Assembly (NCBI GenBank): GCA_031769625.1
Contig: JAUIMM010000636.1
Coordinates: 6,282,501 to 6,346,500, forward strand
Source of the DNA: Taudactylus pleione
Lineage: Eukaryota; Chordata; Amphibia; Anura; Myobatrachidae
DNA length: 64,000 bases
Direction of reading: 5' to 3'
The notes under the pieces were generated by a model, which was not told the DNA's origin, did not search any database, and saw only the letters and a list, made by a program, of their open reading frames with translations. Of the stretch, positions 1-11,640 are shown piece after piece. How positions within the stretch are numbered: the stretch's first letter is position 1; the number at the start of each line of letters is the position of its first letter. The translations under genes were made by a program, and so were the position numbers.

Positions 1-429
1 TGCTAACCGAGCTGGACGTGGCTGAGGAGAGCTCCTAATTGTGGATACATACAGCAGCTCCCATGATCGACATTTGCGGTGACCTCTGCTCCCTGTAGCC
101 CCCCCCTATGCTGGGACTTCCTCCGTTGCGGCTCCCGTCAGTCGCGGTGCTGAGCCGAGACCCGGGCCTTCTAATTCTGTCTTGGTACAATTCGGGGTCC
201 GGCGTCTGCTAGAGCCACCTATACTACTTGACAGTCCACAGGAGACTTTGCTATCCCTCTCCTTGACTGGCGGCCATCTTGTTTTCAGGAAGCTATACTC
301 AACAACAGCTACTGGTTCGCATTATCCTAACATGGTCTACTATAATAGTGAGTACTCTGTCTATCTCACAATCCTGTAAATGCTGATTTCCTATACCATG
401 TGTGGGTGGCTCCCCTATTTGAATGTTGG
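1..429 (+). other. Probable 5' untranslated region of the L1-like LINE
   Basis: GC-rich leader directly before the ORF1 remnant. The open frame at 182-379 has no recognisable domain and I do not treat it as a gene. The assignment rests on position only. Confidence 0.45.
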
Positions 430-1160
430 ATTGCGCTGCAGCCCCACCCCTGGAGCCACCACTGCTGACTGAATTTAGATCTCAACTCGCTGACCTTGGA
501 TCTCGCACTGATGTTTTAGATCATAAAATGGACGAGGTGTGTCAATACCAGAACGTTGTTGAACAGTAGATTTCTGATCTTAAAACAGAGTTTGAAAGAC
601 CATGTGGAGGATCTGGAAAACCGTAATCGCCAAAACATTCGTATCTGAAACATCCCTGAAACGGTAACGGCGGAGGCCCTCCCAGCTTATTTAGAAGGAC
701 TTTTTCTACAGCTACAGTAGTCCAAGACATCTCCTCCGATTTACTTCTTCTTGACCGTGCACACAGGGCGCTCCGTCCAAAACCACCACCCCAGCAGCCT
801 CCTTGCGGCATAATTCTTCGCTTTCACTATTTCAAAGCTAAAGATTAAATTATGATGTCTAAGAGGGATTTCGACTGTTTCGTACTCTGGATCTCATTTA
901 CAAATATTCCAAGACGTCGCTCAATCCAAGCTTAAGGCGAGACGAGACCTTGATTGATGTGACAAACTCTACAGAATCATTCTATAAAATACAAATGGGG
1001 CTTTCCTTTTCAACTGCTTATAACCAGAAATGGGACTACTCACGTGATTAACATGCCTACGCAAGGCTATGAACTGCTTTAAACTTTCAACTTAATAGAT
1101 GAACTTCCTGAAGCTCTAAGTAAACAAATTGAGCCCTCGCGCAAAAGTCCCTCTGCGCCT
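430..1160 (+). pseudogene. L1 ORF1 protein remnant
   Basis: ORF1p of L1 elements is an RNA-binding trimeric chaperone. Reading across frames gives a heptad-like stretch (LADLGSRTDVLDHKMDEV, about 470-540), then HVEDLENRNRQNIRI (about 599-645), the signature that joins the coiled coil to the RRM in L1 ORF1p. DRAHRALRPKPP follows (about 755-790), then a C-terminal block beginning WGFPFQLL near 1000 and ending in YELL near 1075. In-frame stops occur after QNIRI and after FKAKD, and there are several frame shifts. No functional product is possible. Confidence 0.8.
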
Positions 1161-1343
1161 ATCTCGGAGTGGTCCACAGCGTAATTATCTCTGTTTATAT
1201 CTTTACTGTCTTACATGTTATTATGGCACTCACCAACGCACTTTGCATATGTTCTGTTTTTGATGCAGGCTATATGTTTACAGTTATAATTATAATTTCT
1301 ATTTACTCTACCACTCCTATTTACTCTTTTCGCAATTTATTGT

Positions 1344-1358
1344 ATTTGCAATTGTGAA
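1344..1358. repeat. Left target-site duplication of the palindromic PLE
   Basis: ATTTGCAATTGTGAA is repeated exactly at 9193-9207. It brackets the whole 7.8 kb palindrome, and the L1 sequence continues on either side. A 15 bp duplication fits target-primed retrotransposition. Confidence 0.85.
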
Positions 1359-2187
1359 AGGTAGACAAAAACTGTTTGTATTGAGCACCGGGATACTTGC
1401 AGCTTCAACTGCAAAGAATATATAATAAATTGCAATCAGTTTCAGCTGCAAGTGATGAGGGTTTGGTCAAAAACCCAGAGACATAGTCTCTCCAAAGAAC
1501 AAAATAAAAATGAATTCTCACTGCGCTGGACACTGTTGTTGTTTTAAATTTGTAATATCTATAATGGGTTTGCTGTCTGCTCAATAAACAGGAGGCTTAG
1601 ATAAAATAAATCCAACATATTTAATAAGTACAAATAATATACATATAACCACAGTGCTTGCAAATGCATAAAAATCGATCATATACAATAATGCAGAGAT
1701 CATAAAACTCACTAGTTTTAGTACATAATTATGAGAGTGTAACTCAATAACATATACTGAGGTTCTACAGCACAGCGTTCTATTTGTGCCACTCATGTAT
1801 CAATGTGGCTTAAAATGTAGCAAATAGTTCCCAATAATAGGGCAGCTCAATCCCGCTGCTTAAACCACAATCACTACTGGCGTCCCAGTGTGAAATTAAG
1901 TCACGTTGGAAATTGTGGAGAAGTAGAAACTGGAGTATCTCACCCCTGGATGTCTGTGCCCACACTGGTGTCCGTCTCAACTCGGCCTGTCTAATTGTTG
2001 TATCGCTGCGGCTGGATGAAGTCTGCTGCCGTGCGGGTAAAGACCAGGGCTGCTGGAGGAGCGGTGTGCCGTGTAGCGGCTAACGGTGAGCTCCGGGGAT
2101 GAATCGATACCTTTCAAAAAACCTCCACAGTACCATGCGGCATGTAATTTCGTGCTGTAGAACAATCTCAGATGCCTGGGTGATGAC

Positions 2188-2230
2188 GTCAACGCGTTTC
2201 GTCCCGTAAAAACTGGGACTTTCTCAAGAC
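2188..2230 (-). ncRNA. Hammerhead-like ribozyme, left arm, U3-A8 variant
   Basis: Read on the minus strand: helix I GTC/GAC, core TTGAGAA, helix II GTCCC/GGGAC, then GAAA, palindromic helix III ACGCGT, H17 = T. Relative to the consensus CUGANGA, core position 3 is U and position 8 is A, an exchange that keeps the 3-8 pair. PLEs are known to carry type I hammerheads of this design with a very short palindromic helix III. Cleavage activity is inferred, not shown. Confidence 0.6.
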
Positions 2231-3196
2231 TGTGTGCCCTAGCCAGTGGCACTTCCTTATATCCATCCAGGCATTACTAATAATTGTTTAAACACATCTG
2301 ATAATCATATAGCCTTTAATCAGTGTCTTGCTTCATATGTCAGAGTTGAAGCTGAATAGTAATGCAAATATATGAAGTTTTATATTTATTTATTTATCCA
2401 AATCATATAATCATAATAAAGTAAAAATGTATAATAAAATAAAAACATAATACAATAAAATTAGTAAGAGAGCCATCTGTTTATTTCAATTTTAATAACA
2501 TCGCTAATATACCACATCAATATGGCAACTATTTTATTTTTCATCTATGACTACATAGCCCACATTTCGACTGTTAGGATTAATACTACAGATCTTAGAA
2601 ATAATATTTGTTGTCAATAATGAAAATATTAAATTATCGATATTAACTATAAACTCTCTAATCTATATTTCTATAATCCAATAGGCAGAAAATGCGCATA
2701 GTTCTTTTTAAGGTGATATTTCGATAAATCGCTCATGTATAAGGACGAAGTATATAAAAATTTATATTGTGTACACTTGTGAGTGCATGTACACATGCAT
2801 GAATAAATATCGCATGATGACTCTAATACTCAAAATAAATCATGTCTAAATATCATTGTGCACTACCTAGAAATTTTTTTTGAAGGGGAACATATACATA
2901 AACATGTAGCTACAAATGCCTATCATATAAATATGTACATATATATGTACATAAATGCATAAGTGCATCCTGTAATGTGGACTGTGAATACCTCAGTATT
3001 TAAACCCAAAAATACTAATGAAAGTATTGATAGTATGTGTATACATACATACATAGTCCCAATAACTGCCATTGAACGAGGAGATATTCGATGTAGACGG
3101 CGACAGACGTCCCTCGCCCTAACTATCCCTCCCCCAACAATATTAAAGTTGTAGCAAGTTGTTATTCTAGCTCAACTAATATAAAAAGGTACAAGA

Positions 3197-5310
3197 TTAT
3201 TCAAATGAGACATGATCCAATGCTTCATTTAGTCCTGCAGGATGAAGAGTATCCAACTTGAAAATCCACGCTGACTCTTTCATGCACAATTGGTGGAATC
3301 TATTGCCCCCTCTAGTAGTAACTTTAATATGCTCTACTCCCACAACAGTCAGACTTGATGGATCACTTTTATGACACTGCAAAAAGTGATGTGAAACACT
3401 ATGCGTGGATAATTTATTTATAATATTGCGTCTATGTTCCCTAAATCTACATTTTAGTGATCTCGTAGTCCTACCTACATATTGCATGGAACACAAACAC
3501 TGTAGGACATAAACACAATATATAGAATCGCAATTGATAAATTGTTTAATCGGAAATGTATCACCATTCACATTGGATGTGACACTCGTCGCACGATTAA
3601 TAGTGTGTTTACAAGTCAAACACACTCTTTTATTGCATCTATAATTGCCTATCAATCCAGATGTCAGCCATGTATTGCTCCTCTGGTTGCTTTTGAGTGA
3701 TCTGAGTTCGCTTGGTGCCAACAAATTCTTCAAGTTGGAATTCTTTTTAAAAATAACTCTAGGTTTATTTATTAGACAGGTTTTCAGAACACAATCTTCA
3801 GTCAATATGGACAAGTTCTTATGAATGATTTTCTTGATATTCCCTGATTTACAGTTAAATTTGGATATGTACAGTAATCTTTCTTCTTCCCATCCACTTA
3901 ATCTTTTAAACCCTTCCTTCTTTTTCTTATCTTGACCATCGTCTATGGCTCTCTCAGGTTGGTCCATGAGAAGATCTGATCTATTTAAAGTTGAAGCATA
4001 TTCCCTAGTTTTATTGAGTAAATCTATTGGGTAACCTCTTCTTTCAAAATGAAGCATCATTTCTTCCATCTGATTGAAAAAATCCTCATCACATTGACAA
4101 TTTCATCTGAGTCTTAATACTTGGTTCTTAGGAATGTTCTTTATCCATGGCTGATAATGACCACTGGAGAAGTGTAAATAATTACTAGTCCCTACTGGTT
4201 TTACATAATTCGACTGGACAATACAGTTCTTTTGTATAGAAAATGCAATATCTAAAAAATTAATGGCATCATAACTAAATGTGTGTGTGAATTTAAGATA
4301 AAAAGTGTTAAAATTAAGATAATTAACAAATGCCAGTGCACTCTCTAAACCCCCATCCCAAATTATAAATAAATCACCAATAAAACGGCCATAGAGGACC
4401 AGATTATCTCTATATGGGCCGCTCCAGATGTATTGCTCCTCGAAGCGACCCATATAGAGATTAGCGAAGCTAGGCGCAAATCTGGTCCCCATGGCCGTTC
4501 CAAGTGCTTGTAAAAAATAAGTGTTATCAAATAAAAAAATAATTGTGAGTGAGAATGAATAAGATGGAATTGAGAACAAAGTCACGTCGTTCTTCAGATA
4601 GTTCCAGATCTGTCTCTAGATAATATTTTGTTGCTTCAATCCCAGCTAAATGTGGAATATTCGTATATAATGCCTGGACATCAAGGGTTAGGAAACCCCA
4701 CCCACTGGTCCAGGATATTTCAGCAGTTTTTTGTAATATATGTTTGGTATCTTTCACATATGACTGTAAATTAACTACGTGACCTTGTAAATGTGCATCA
4801 ACAAATTGTGATAAATTAGAGGTGAGGGAACCAATACCAGAAATAATGGGACGCCCAGGAGGTGAAGAGAGTGATTTGTGAATTTTGGGTAAGTGGTAAA
4901 AAACGGGAGTGATAGGATGTGAACAAATTAAAAATTTATAGGTATCTTCTGATATTGCATTTACTTCTAAGGCTTCATCCAACATTTTTTCATAATTGTT
5001 TTTGTATTCCATAGTGGGATCTTTCAACAGAATAGTATAATATTTTGAATCTTGCAACTGTCTCATGGCCTCTGCCATATAGTCTTCCCTATTTTGTATA
5101 ACGATCCCCCCCCCCTTATCTGCTGATCTAATAATAAGTGATTCATTTTCTCTCAGTTGTTTTAGGGCAGCTCTTTCACTTTTAGATAGATTTTGTCTAA
5201 AGGTAAGGGGGTAAAAACTTTTTTTATTTGTATTTTTACTTGTTTTCTGGCACAATTTTTTGAAATCAGTTAATGTTTTATTGTAAAAGATGTTTATGGC
5301 GGGGCTCTTT
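3197..5310 (-). pseudogene. PLE reverse transcriptase + GIY-YIG endonuclease, left arm
   Basis: The frame encodes the Penelope-type RT (related to telomerase RT) and a C-terminal GIY-YIG nuclease. From about 5310 downward it reads through NLSKSERAALKQL, SADKGGG, the LPKIHK and PGRPIISG blocks and LDVQALYTNIP, then shifts frame near 4540 in a T run and continues with AMGTRFAPSFANLYMG. The catalytic block reads YGRFIGDLF, so the first Asp of the usual FIDD is Gly. A TGA after LRLR (about 4103) separates RT from the last frame (4069-3197), which holds a Cys-rich stretch and the nuclease start YCVYVLQC...QYVGRT. The N terminus is missing at the palindrome centre. Inactive. Confidence 0.88.
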
Positions 5311-5350
5311 TGTTCTAACGGAAAAAAATTTGGATTTACGTTTGAATTCA

Positions 5351-7469
5351 GTTAGAACAAAAGAGCCCCGCCATAAACATCTTTTACAATAAAACATTAA
5401 CTGATTTAAAAAAATTGTGCCAGAAAACAAGTAAAAATACAAATAAAAAAAGTTTTTACCCCCTTACCTTTAGGCAAAATCTATCTAAAGTGAAAGAGCT
5501 GTCCTAAAACAACTGAGAGAAAATGAATAACTTATTATTAGATCAGCAGATAAGGGGGGGGGGGGATCGTTATACAAAATAGGGAAGACTATATGGCAGA
5601 GGCCATGAGACAGTTGCAAGATACAAAATATTATACTATTCTGTTGAAAGATCCCACTACGGAATACAAAAACAATTATGAAAAAATGTTGGATGAAGCC
5701 TTAGAAGTAAATGCAATATCAGAAGATACCTATAAATTTTTAATTTGTTCACATCCTATCACTCCAGTTTTTTACCACTTACCCAAAATTCACAAATCAC
5801 TCACTTCACCTCCTGGGCGTCCCATTATTTCTGGTATTGGTTCCCTCACCTCTAATTTATCACAATTTGTTGATGCACACTTACAAGGTCACGTAGTTAA
5901 TTTACAGTCATATGTGAAAGATACCAAACATATATTACAAAAAACTGCTGAAATATCCTGGACCAGTGGGTGGGGTTTCCTAACCCTTGATGTCCAGGCA
6001 TTATATACGAATATTCCACATTTAGCTGGGATTGAAGCAACAAAATATTATCTAGAGACAGATCTGGAACTATCTGAAGAACGACGTGACTTTGTTCTCA
6101 ATTCCATCTTATTCATTCTCACTCACAATTATTTTTTATTCGATAACACTTATTTTTTACAAGCACTTGGAAAGGCCATGGGGACCAGATTTGCGCCTAG
6201 CTTCGCTAATCTCTATATGGGTCGCTTCGAGGAGCAATACATCTGGAGCGGCCCATATAGAGATAATCTGGTCCTCTATGGCCGTTTTATTGATGATTTA
6301 TTTATAATTTGGGATGGGGTTTAGAGAGTGCACTGGCATTTGTTAATTATCTTAATTTTAACACTTTTAATCTTAAATTCACACACACATTTAGTTATGA
6401 TGCCATTAATTTTTTAGATATTGCATTTTCTATACAAAAGAACTGTATTGTCCAGTCGAATTATGTAAAACCAGTAGGGACTAGTAATTATTTACACTTC
6501 TCCAGTGGTCATTATCAGCCATGGATAAAGAACGTTCCTAAGAACCAAGTATTAAGACTCAGATGAAATTGTCAATGTGATGAGGATTTTTTCAATCAGA
6601 TGGAAGAAATGATGCTTCATTTTGAAAGAAGAGGTTACCCAATAGATTTACTCAATAAAACTAGGGAATATGCTTCAACTTTAAATAGATCAGATCTTCT
6701 CATGGACCAACCTGAGAGAGCCATAGACAATGGTCAAGATAAGAAAAAGAAGGAAGGGTTTAAAAGATTAAGTGGATGGGAAGAAGAAAGATTACTATAC
6801 ATATCCAAATTTAACTGTAAATCAGGGAATATCAAGAAAATCATTCATAAGAACTTGTCCATATTGAATGAAGATTGTGTTCTGAAAACCTGTCTAATAA
6901 ATAAACCTAGAGTTATTTTTAAAAAGAATTCCAACTTGAAGAATTTGTTGGCACCAAGCGAACTCAGATCACTCAAAAGCAACCAGAGGAGCAATACATG
7001 GCTGACATCTGGATTGTTAGGCAATTATAGATGCAATAAAAGAGTGTGTGTGACTTGTAAACACACTATTAATCGTGCGACGAGTGTCACATCCAATATG
7101 AATGGTGATACATTTCCGATTAAACAATTTATCAATTGCGATTCTATATATTGTGTTTATGTCCTACAGTGTTCGTGTTCCATGCAATATGTAGGTAGGA
7201 CTACGAGATCACTAAAATGTAGATTTAGGGAACATAGATGCAATATTATAAATAAATTATCCACGCATAGTGTTTCACATCACTTTTTGCAGTGTCATAA
7301 AAGTGATCCATCAAGTCTGACTGTTGTGGGAGTAGAGCATATTAAAGTTACTACTAGAGGGGGCAATAGATTCCACCAATTGTGCATGAAAGAGTCAGCG
7401 TGGATTTTCAAGTTGGATACTCTTCATCCTGCAGGACTAAATGAAGCATTGGATCATGTCTCATTTTAA
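5351..7469 (+). pseudogene. PLE reverse transcriptase + GIY-YIG endonuclease, right arm
   Basis: Mirror copy of the left-arm frame, with different lesions. A one-base loss in an A run near 5487, a stop at about 5530 (GAATAA where the left arm has GAATCA) and a lengthened G run near 5557-5568 break the N-terminal part. 5593-6324 then reads cleanly through LPKIHK, PGRPIISG and LDVQALYTNIP to the intact catalytic FIDD (LYGRFIDDLFIIW, about 6270-6310), where one missing G shifts the frame. 6309-6566 carries on and ends at the TGA also present in the left arm. 6600-7469 encodes the linker, Cys motif and GIY-YIG domain (YCVYVLQC...QYVGRT). The shared TGA shows the parent was already broken; the private lesions arose later. 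Confidence 0.88.
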
Positions 7470-8466
7470 TAATCTTGTACCTTTTTATATTAGTTGAGCT
7501 AGAATAACAACTTGCTACAACTTTAATATTGTTGGGGGAGGGATCGTTAGGGTGAGGGACGTCTGTCGCCGTCTACATCGAATATCTCCTCGTTCAATGG
7601 TAGTTATTGGGACTACCATTGAACGAGTATGTATACACATACTATCAATACTTTCATTAGTATTTTTGGGTTTATATACTGAGGTATTCACAGTCCACAT
7701 TACAGGATGCACTTATGCATATATGTACATACATACATATATATGTACATATTTATGTGATAGGCATTTGTAGCTACATGTTTATGTATATGTTCCCCTT
7801 CAAAAAAAATTTCTAGGTAGTGCACAATGATATTTAGACATGATTTATTTTGAGTATTAGAGTCATCATGCGATATTTATTCATGCATGTGTACATGCAC
7901 TCACAAGTGTACACAATATTATTTTTTATATACTTCGTCCTTATACATGAGCGATTTATCGAAATATCACCTTAAAAAGAACTATGCGCATTTTCTGCCT
8001 ATTGGATTATAGAAATATAGATTAGAGTGTTTATAGTTAATATCGATAATTTAATATTTTCATTATTGACAACAAATATAATTTCTAAGATCTGTAGTAT
8101 TAATCCTAACAGTCGAAATGTGGGCTATGGAGTCATAGATGAAAAATAAAATAGTTGCCATATAGATGTGGTATATTAGCGATGTTATTAAAATTGAAAT
8201 AAACAGATAGCTCTCTTACTAATTTTATTGTATTATGTTTTTATTTTATTATACATTTTTAGTTTATTATGATTATATGATTTGGATAAATAAATAAATA
8301 TAAAACTTTAAATTCATATATTTGCATTACTATTCAGCTTCAACTCTGACATATGAAGCAAGACACTGATTAAAGGCTATATGATTATCAGATGTGTTTA
8401 AACAATTAAACAATTATTAGTAATGCCTGGATGGATATAAGGAAGTGCCACTGGCTAGGGCACACA

Positions 8467-8509
8467 GTCTTGAGAAAGTCCCGGTTTTTACGGGACGAAA
8501 CGCGTTGAC
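8467..8509 (+). ncRNA. Hammerhead-like ribozyme, right arm, U3-A8 variant
   Basis: Helix I GTC (8467-8469) pairs with GAC (8507-8509); core TTGAGAA (8470-8476); helix II GTCCC (8478-8482) with GGGAC (8492-8496); GAAA (8497-8500); helix III ACGCGT (8500-8505); H17 T8506. It is the same variant as the left arm, about 1 kb downstream of the GIY-YIG stop, in the transcript sense of this arm. Confidence 0.6.
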
Positions 8510-9192
8510 GTCATCACCCAGGCATCTGAGATTGTTCTACAGCACGAAATTACATGCCGCATGGTACTGTGGAGGTTTTTTGAAAGGTATCGATTCATCC
8601 CCGGAGCTCACAGTTAGCCGCTACACGGCACACCACTCCTCCAGCAGCCCTGGTCTTTACCCGCACGGCAGCAGACTTCATCCAGCCGCAGCGATACAAC
8701 AATTAGACGGGCCGAGTTGAGACGGACACCAGTGTGGGCACAGACATCCAGGGGTGAGATACTCCAGTTTCTACTTCTCCACAATTTCCAACGTGACTTC
8801 ATTTCACACTGGGACGCCAGTAGTGATTGTGGTTTAAGCAGCGGGATTGAGCTGCCCTATTGTTGGGAACTATTTGCTACATTTTAAGCCACATTGATAC
8901 AGGAGTGGCACATATAGAATGCTGTGCTGTAGAACCTCAGTATATGTTATTGAGTTACACTCTCATAATTATGCACTAAAACTAGTGCGTTTTATGATCT
9001 CTGCATTATTGTATATGATCGATTTTTATGCATTTGCAAGCACTGTGGTTATATGTATATTATTTGTACTTATTAAATACGTTGGATTTATTTTATCTAA
9101 GCCTCCTGTTTATTGAGCAGACAGCAAACCCATTATAGATATTACAAATTTAAAACAACAACAGTGTCTAGCGCAGTGAGAATTCATTTTTA

Positions 9193-9207
9193 ATTTGCAA
9201 TTGTGAA
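9193..9207. repeat. Right target-site duplication of the palindromic PLE
   Basis: Exact copy of 1344-1358; the L1 sequence resumes after it. Confidence 0.85.
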
Positions 9208-9233
9208 GCCTTATGCCTCATGCCTCTCTCAGG

Positions 9234-9429
9234 GGTCTATTTACTAAGCAGTGTTAGGAGACAGAGTGAAAAGTGATAAGAAAGTGATAAGGTGCCAGCC
9301 AATCAGCTCCCAACTGTAATTTTTCAAACACAGCCTGAGAGATGACAGTTGGGGAGCTGATTGGCCGGCACCTTATCACTTTCTTAGCACTTTTCACTCT
9401 GTCTCCTAACACTGCTTAGTAAATAGACC
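9234..9429. mobile_element. Foldback MITE, TIR GGTCTATTTACTAAGC
   Basis: About 42 bp perfect or near-perfect terminal inverted repeats start GGTCTATTTACTAAGCAG and end with the complement. A second inner inverted pair (GGTGCCAGCCAATCAGCT / AGCTGATTGGCCGGCACC) lies inside. No coding capacity. I could not fix the target-site duplication, so the superfamily is left open. Confidence 0.8.
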
Positions 9430-9734
9430 GCTAAACCTCCTCTGACTGTTATGTTTTCTAGGCTTATACACTCTGTTACTCACTGGGAATTATTATAAAT
9501 GGTATACAAAGCTTATATCCATTGGGATTCCTAATAACTATTGATAAATGTTATCATTGTTGATTAGCTTATAGAGAGGTTTCCTGTTTGTGCCATTATC
9601 CCTCCAATTCCACTATTTTATTGTGAAGATTTTTCATTTGCAGTGTGTACCTCCCTCCCCCTATCACTGGGTCATCCTCTATTTTATTTCCCTTTACACA
9701 TGCTTCCTGTCCTACTCTGTTTGATACAAAGCTT

Positions 9735-10094
9735 TTACCATGTTCCCCACCGAAAGGAGTGTCTATATAACACCTATTCTTTCCATGATAGACCCAACCC
9801 CGTTACAGATAAGGGTCACCTACCCTAAACTACCGCCCCCATATCCCGTCATAATGTTTATATTTTCGTTTACTCCTACTCTATTTTTCTATCCATCAGT
9901 CGGTGCGTGTCCTATAATTTTTCTCTGTTCTGACATATATTACCCACCAAGAAACTGAAGATTCTTACCCTTAATGTTAACGGTCTCAACTCCCCTACCA
10001 AACGTGCCATGGCCAATCAATATTTTTCCAGACACAACTCTGACATCCCTTCGCTAGCTTGCAAACGATATCCCCACATCTATTACTCTTCTAA
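9735..10094 (+). pseudogene. L1 ORF2 fragment: start of the AP endonuclease
   Basis: Near 9956-10020 the translation gives LKILTLNVNGLNSPTKRAMA, the hallmark opening of L1-type apurinic endonucleases (Asn in LNVNGLN is a conserved metal/substrate residue). It is followed by a degraded stretch ending YPHLYYSSK, where the foldback at 10095 interrupts it. Confidence 0.8.
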
Positions 10095-11090
10095 GGCCCG
10101 TATTCAATTTGAAGCGTTAAGTCCGGATCCGCGTTAAGTTTCCACCGATGACGTCATTATGGCCTATTTTGGTTTTACTCCGTATTCAATTTCAAAGACT
10201 TTCCGCCTAGGCAGAAAGTCAATGTAATGTAATAGGCGGTAAAGTAGTGCAGGCTTTGGGGTGCAACATTGCGGGAACCCCCGTGCAGCCTTCAGACAGT
10301 CCCCCAAAGGTAATCTGTGTGAAATTTTTTTTTTTAAAAACTTAGGTGGATTTTTCCATTTTACTTTTTCAACTTTAAATATGCTGACCCCCATTTTCAA
10401 GTACCCCAAATTTGCTGGGATAACTTATTTTCTGGAAAAAATACTCCTAAATACTATTCTGCATCAGGAATAGAAAAACGCTGTTTAGCAACTATTGAGC
10501 CCATTTAAAAACACCAAAAACCTTCAGCAAGCCAAATTGGGAGGTACCATAGTAAACCCCCATGTCCAGTGTTCTCCCCAGGCTGTTTTTGGCGGGTGCA
10601 CCACCTGGCAAGAAACCGCCTTCCACCCGGTACTTTGGGAGCCTGCAAGTGGGGACAGTATCTGGGACCTGTATAAAAAGGACCAGATCCTACAAACTTT
10701 TTCATAATCAGATGACTGGGCCCCTAACAAGAAGAGGAAAATGAATATATTAAATGTTATTTCAAGTTTAAATCATAATGTCAGGGTTTAAAACATTTTA
10801 TTATTGCGAAGGCCCCCACCCGGCTACTTTTTGATGCCACCCATCTGGAAAAAAATTCTGGGGAGAGCACTGATGTCAGAGCATCATTTGGGGGGTGTCA
10901 GGCTGATTTCCCCAAAAATGACAGTACTTTTCGCTTGTTTCAGTATCGCCGGGTGCCGTTTACGCGTACTTTGAAATTGAATACGGGGTAAAGCGGCCAC
11001 GCGCGCGATACTTCTCCGCTTGCAAAACAGGCGAAGTCGTCGTTAAGTCCGGGCCGCATTAACTTAACGCGGCTCAAATTGAATACGGCT
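10095..11090. mobile_element. 1 kb foldback transposon, TIR GGCCCGTATTCAATTTGA
   Basis: The ends are inverted (GGCCCGTATTCAATTTGA at the left, TCAAATTGAATACGGC at the right). The inverted motif GTATTCAATTTCAAAG recurs about 90 bp in from both ends, so the termini are double. No transposase seen. A diverged second copy is at 35745-36596. Non-autonomous DNA transposon; superfamily not assigned. Confidence 0.75.
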
Positions 11091-11167
11091 CTATGTTGGT
11101 TAAATGCTGGGGTACCACCACGATTTTCCTATAATTGTTCAACACCATTTCTGAGAAATCAGTATGA

Positions 11168-11640
11168 TTTACCGCCGGCCGCATGGCCGGAGGTACAAAT
11201 CCCGGCAACGGCAGCCCGACGGAGGAGGAAATCCCGATCGTCTAGAGAGGCAAGTATAAACTAATCTAATTCCCCCCTAACCCTCCTTTAGGGTGCCTAA
11301 CCCTATCCTCCCCCCAAGTGCCTAACCCTAATCCCCCCTTTAAGTGCCTAAACCTGACTCCTCCTTCCCCGCCGCCTAAACCTAAGCCCCCGGAGGGGTA
11401 TCTAACCCTAACCTCCCCCCGTGGGTGCCTAACCCTCCCTCTCCCTAGCCTAACCCTATCCTCCCGGTGGGTGCCTAACCCCAAGTTTCCCCCGAGAGCC
11501 CTAAACCTAACCCTCCCCCCCACAGCTGGCATCCCTTCGATCGGGATGCCGGGCGCCGGTCTTCCGGCGTAGGGATTTCGACACCTGTCATTTAACCCTT
11601 GCCGGGATTAAGCAGTCGGGAAGCCCGGCAAGGGCTTCCC
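11168..11640. mobile_element. Foldback with telomere-like minisatellite core
   Basis: GC-rich flanks with inverted pieces (CCGGCCGCATGGCCGG at the left, GCCGGGATTAAGCAGTCGGG at the right) enclose the repeat at 11266-11520. The L1 endonuclease frame breaks near 11165 and resumes near 11643, so this is an insertion; exact ends are uncertain. Confidence 0.55.
11266..11520 (+). repeat. TAACCC-rich minisatellite
   Basis: About ten imperfect units of roughly 25 bp, each built on GCCTAACCCTAA plus a C-rich spacer such as TCCCCCC. It resembles but is not the vertebrate telomere repeat. Confidence 0.8.

Larger units (their letters stand above)
1359..9192. mobile_element. Palindromic (head-to-head) Penelope-like element pair
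   Basis: Two near-identical 3.8 kb arms in inverted orientation, 1506-5319 and 5351-9192, separated by a 31 bp spacer (5320-5350). Each arm carries, reading outwards from the centre, a 5'-truncated RT plus GIY-YIG frame, a long 3' untranslated region with a hammerhead-like motif, and a matching outer end. The arms agree base for base over long stretches with scattered substitutions and single-base indels. One target-site duplication flanks the whole unit. The left side has an additional 147 bp (1359-1505) with no counterpart on the right. The element interrupts the L1 between ORF1 and ORF2, so it is younger than the L1. Confidence 0.85.

Noticed and set aside
8445..8720. 91-codon ORF, also at 1977-2252
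   Set aside because: Overlaps the hammerhead and PLE 3' UTR; present in both arms only because the arms are copies.
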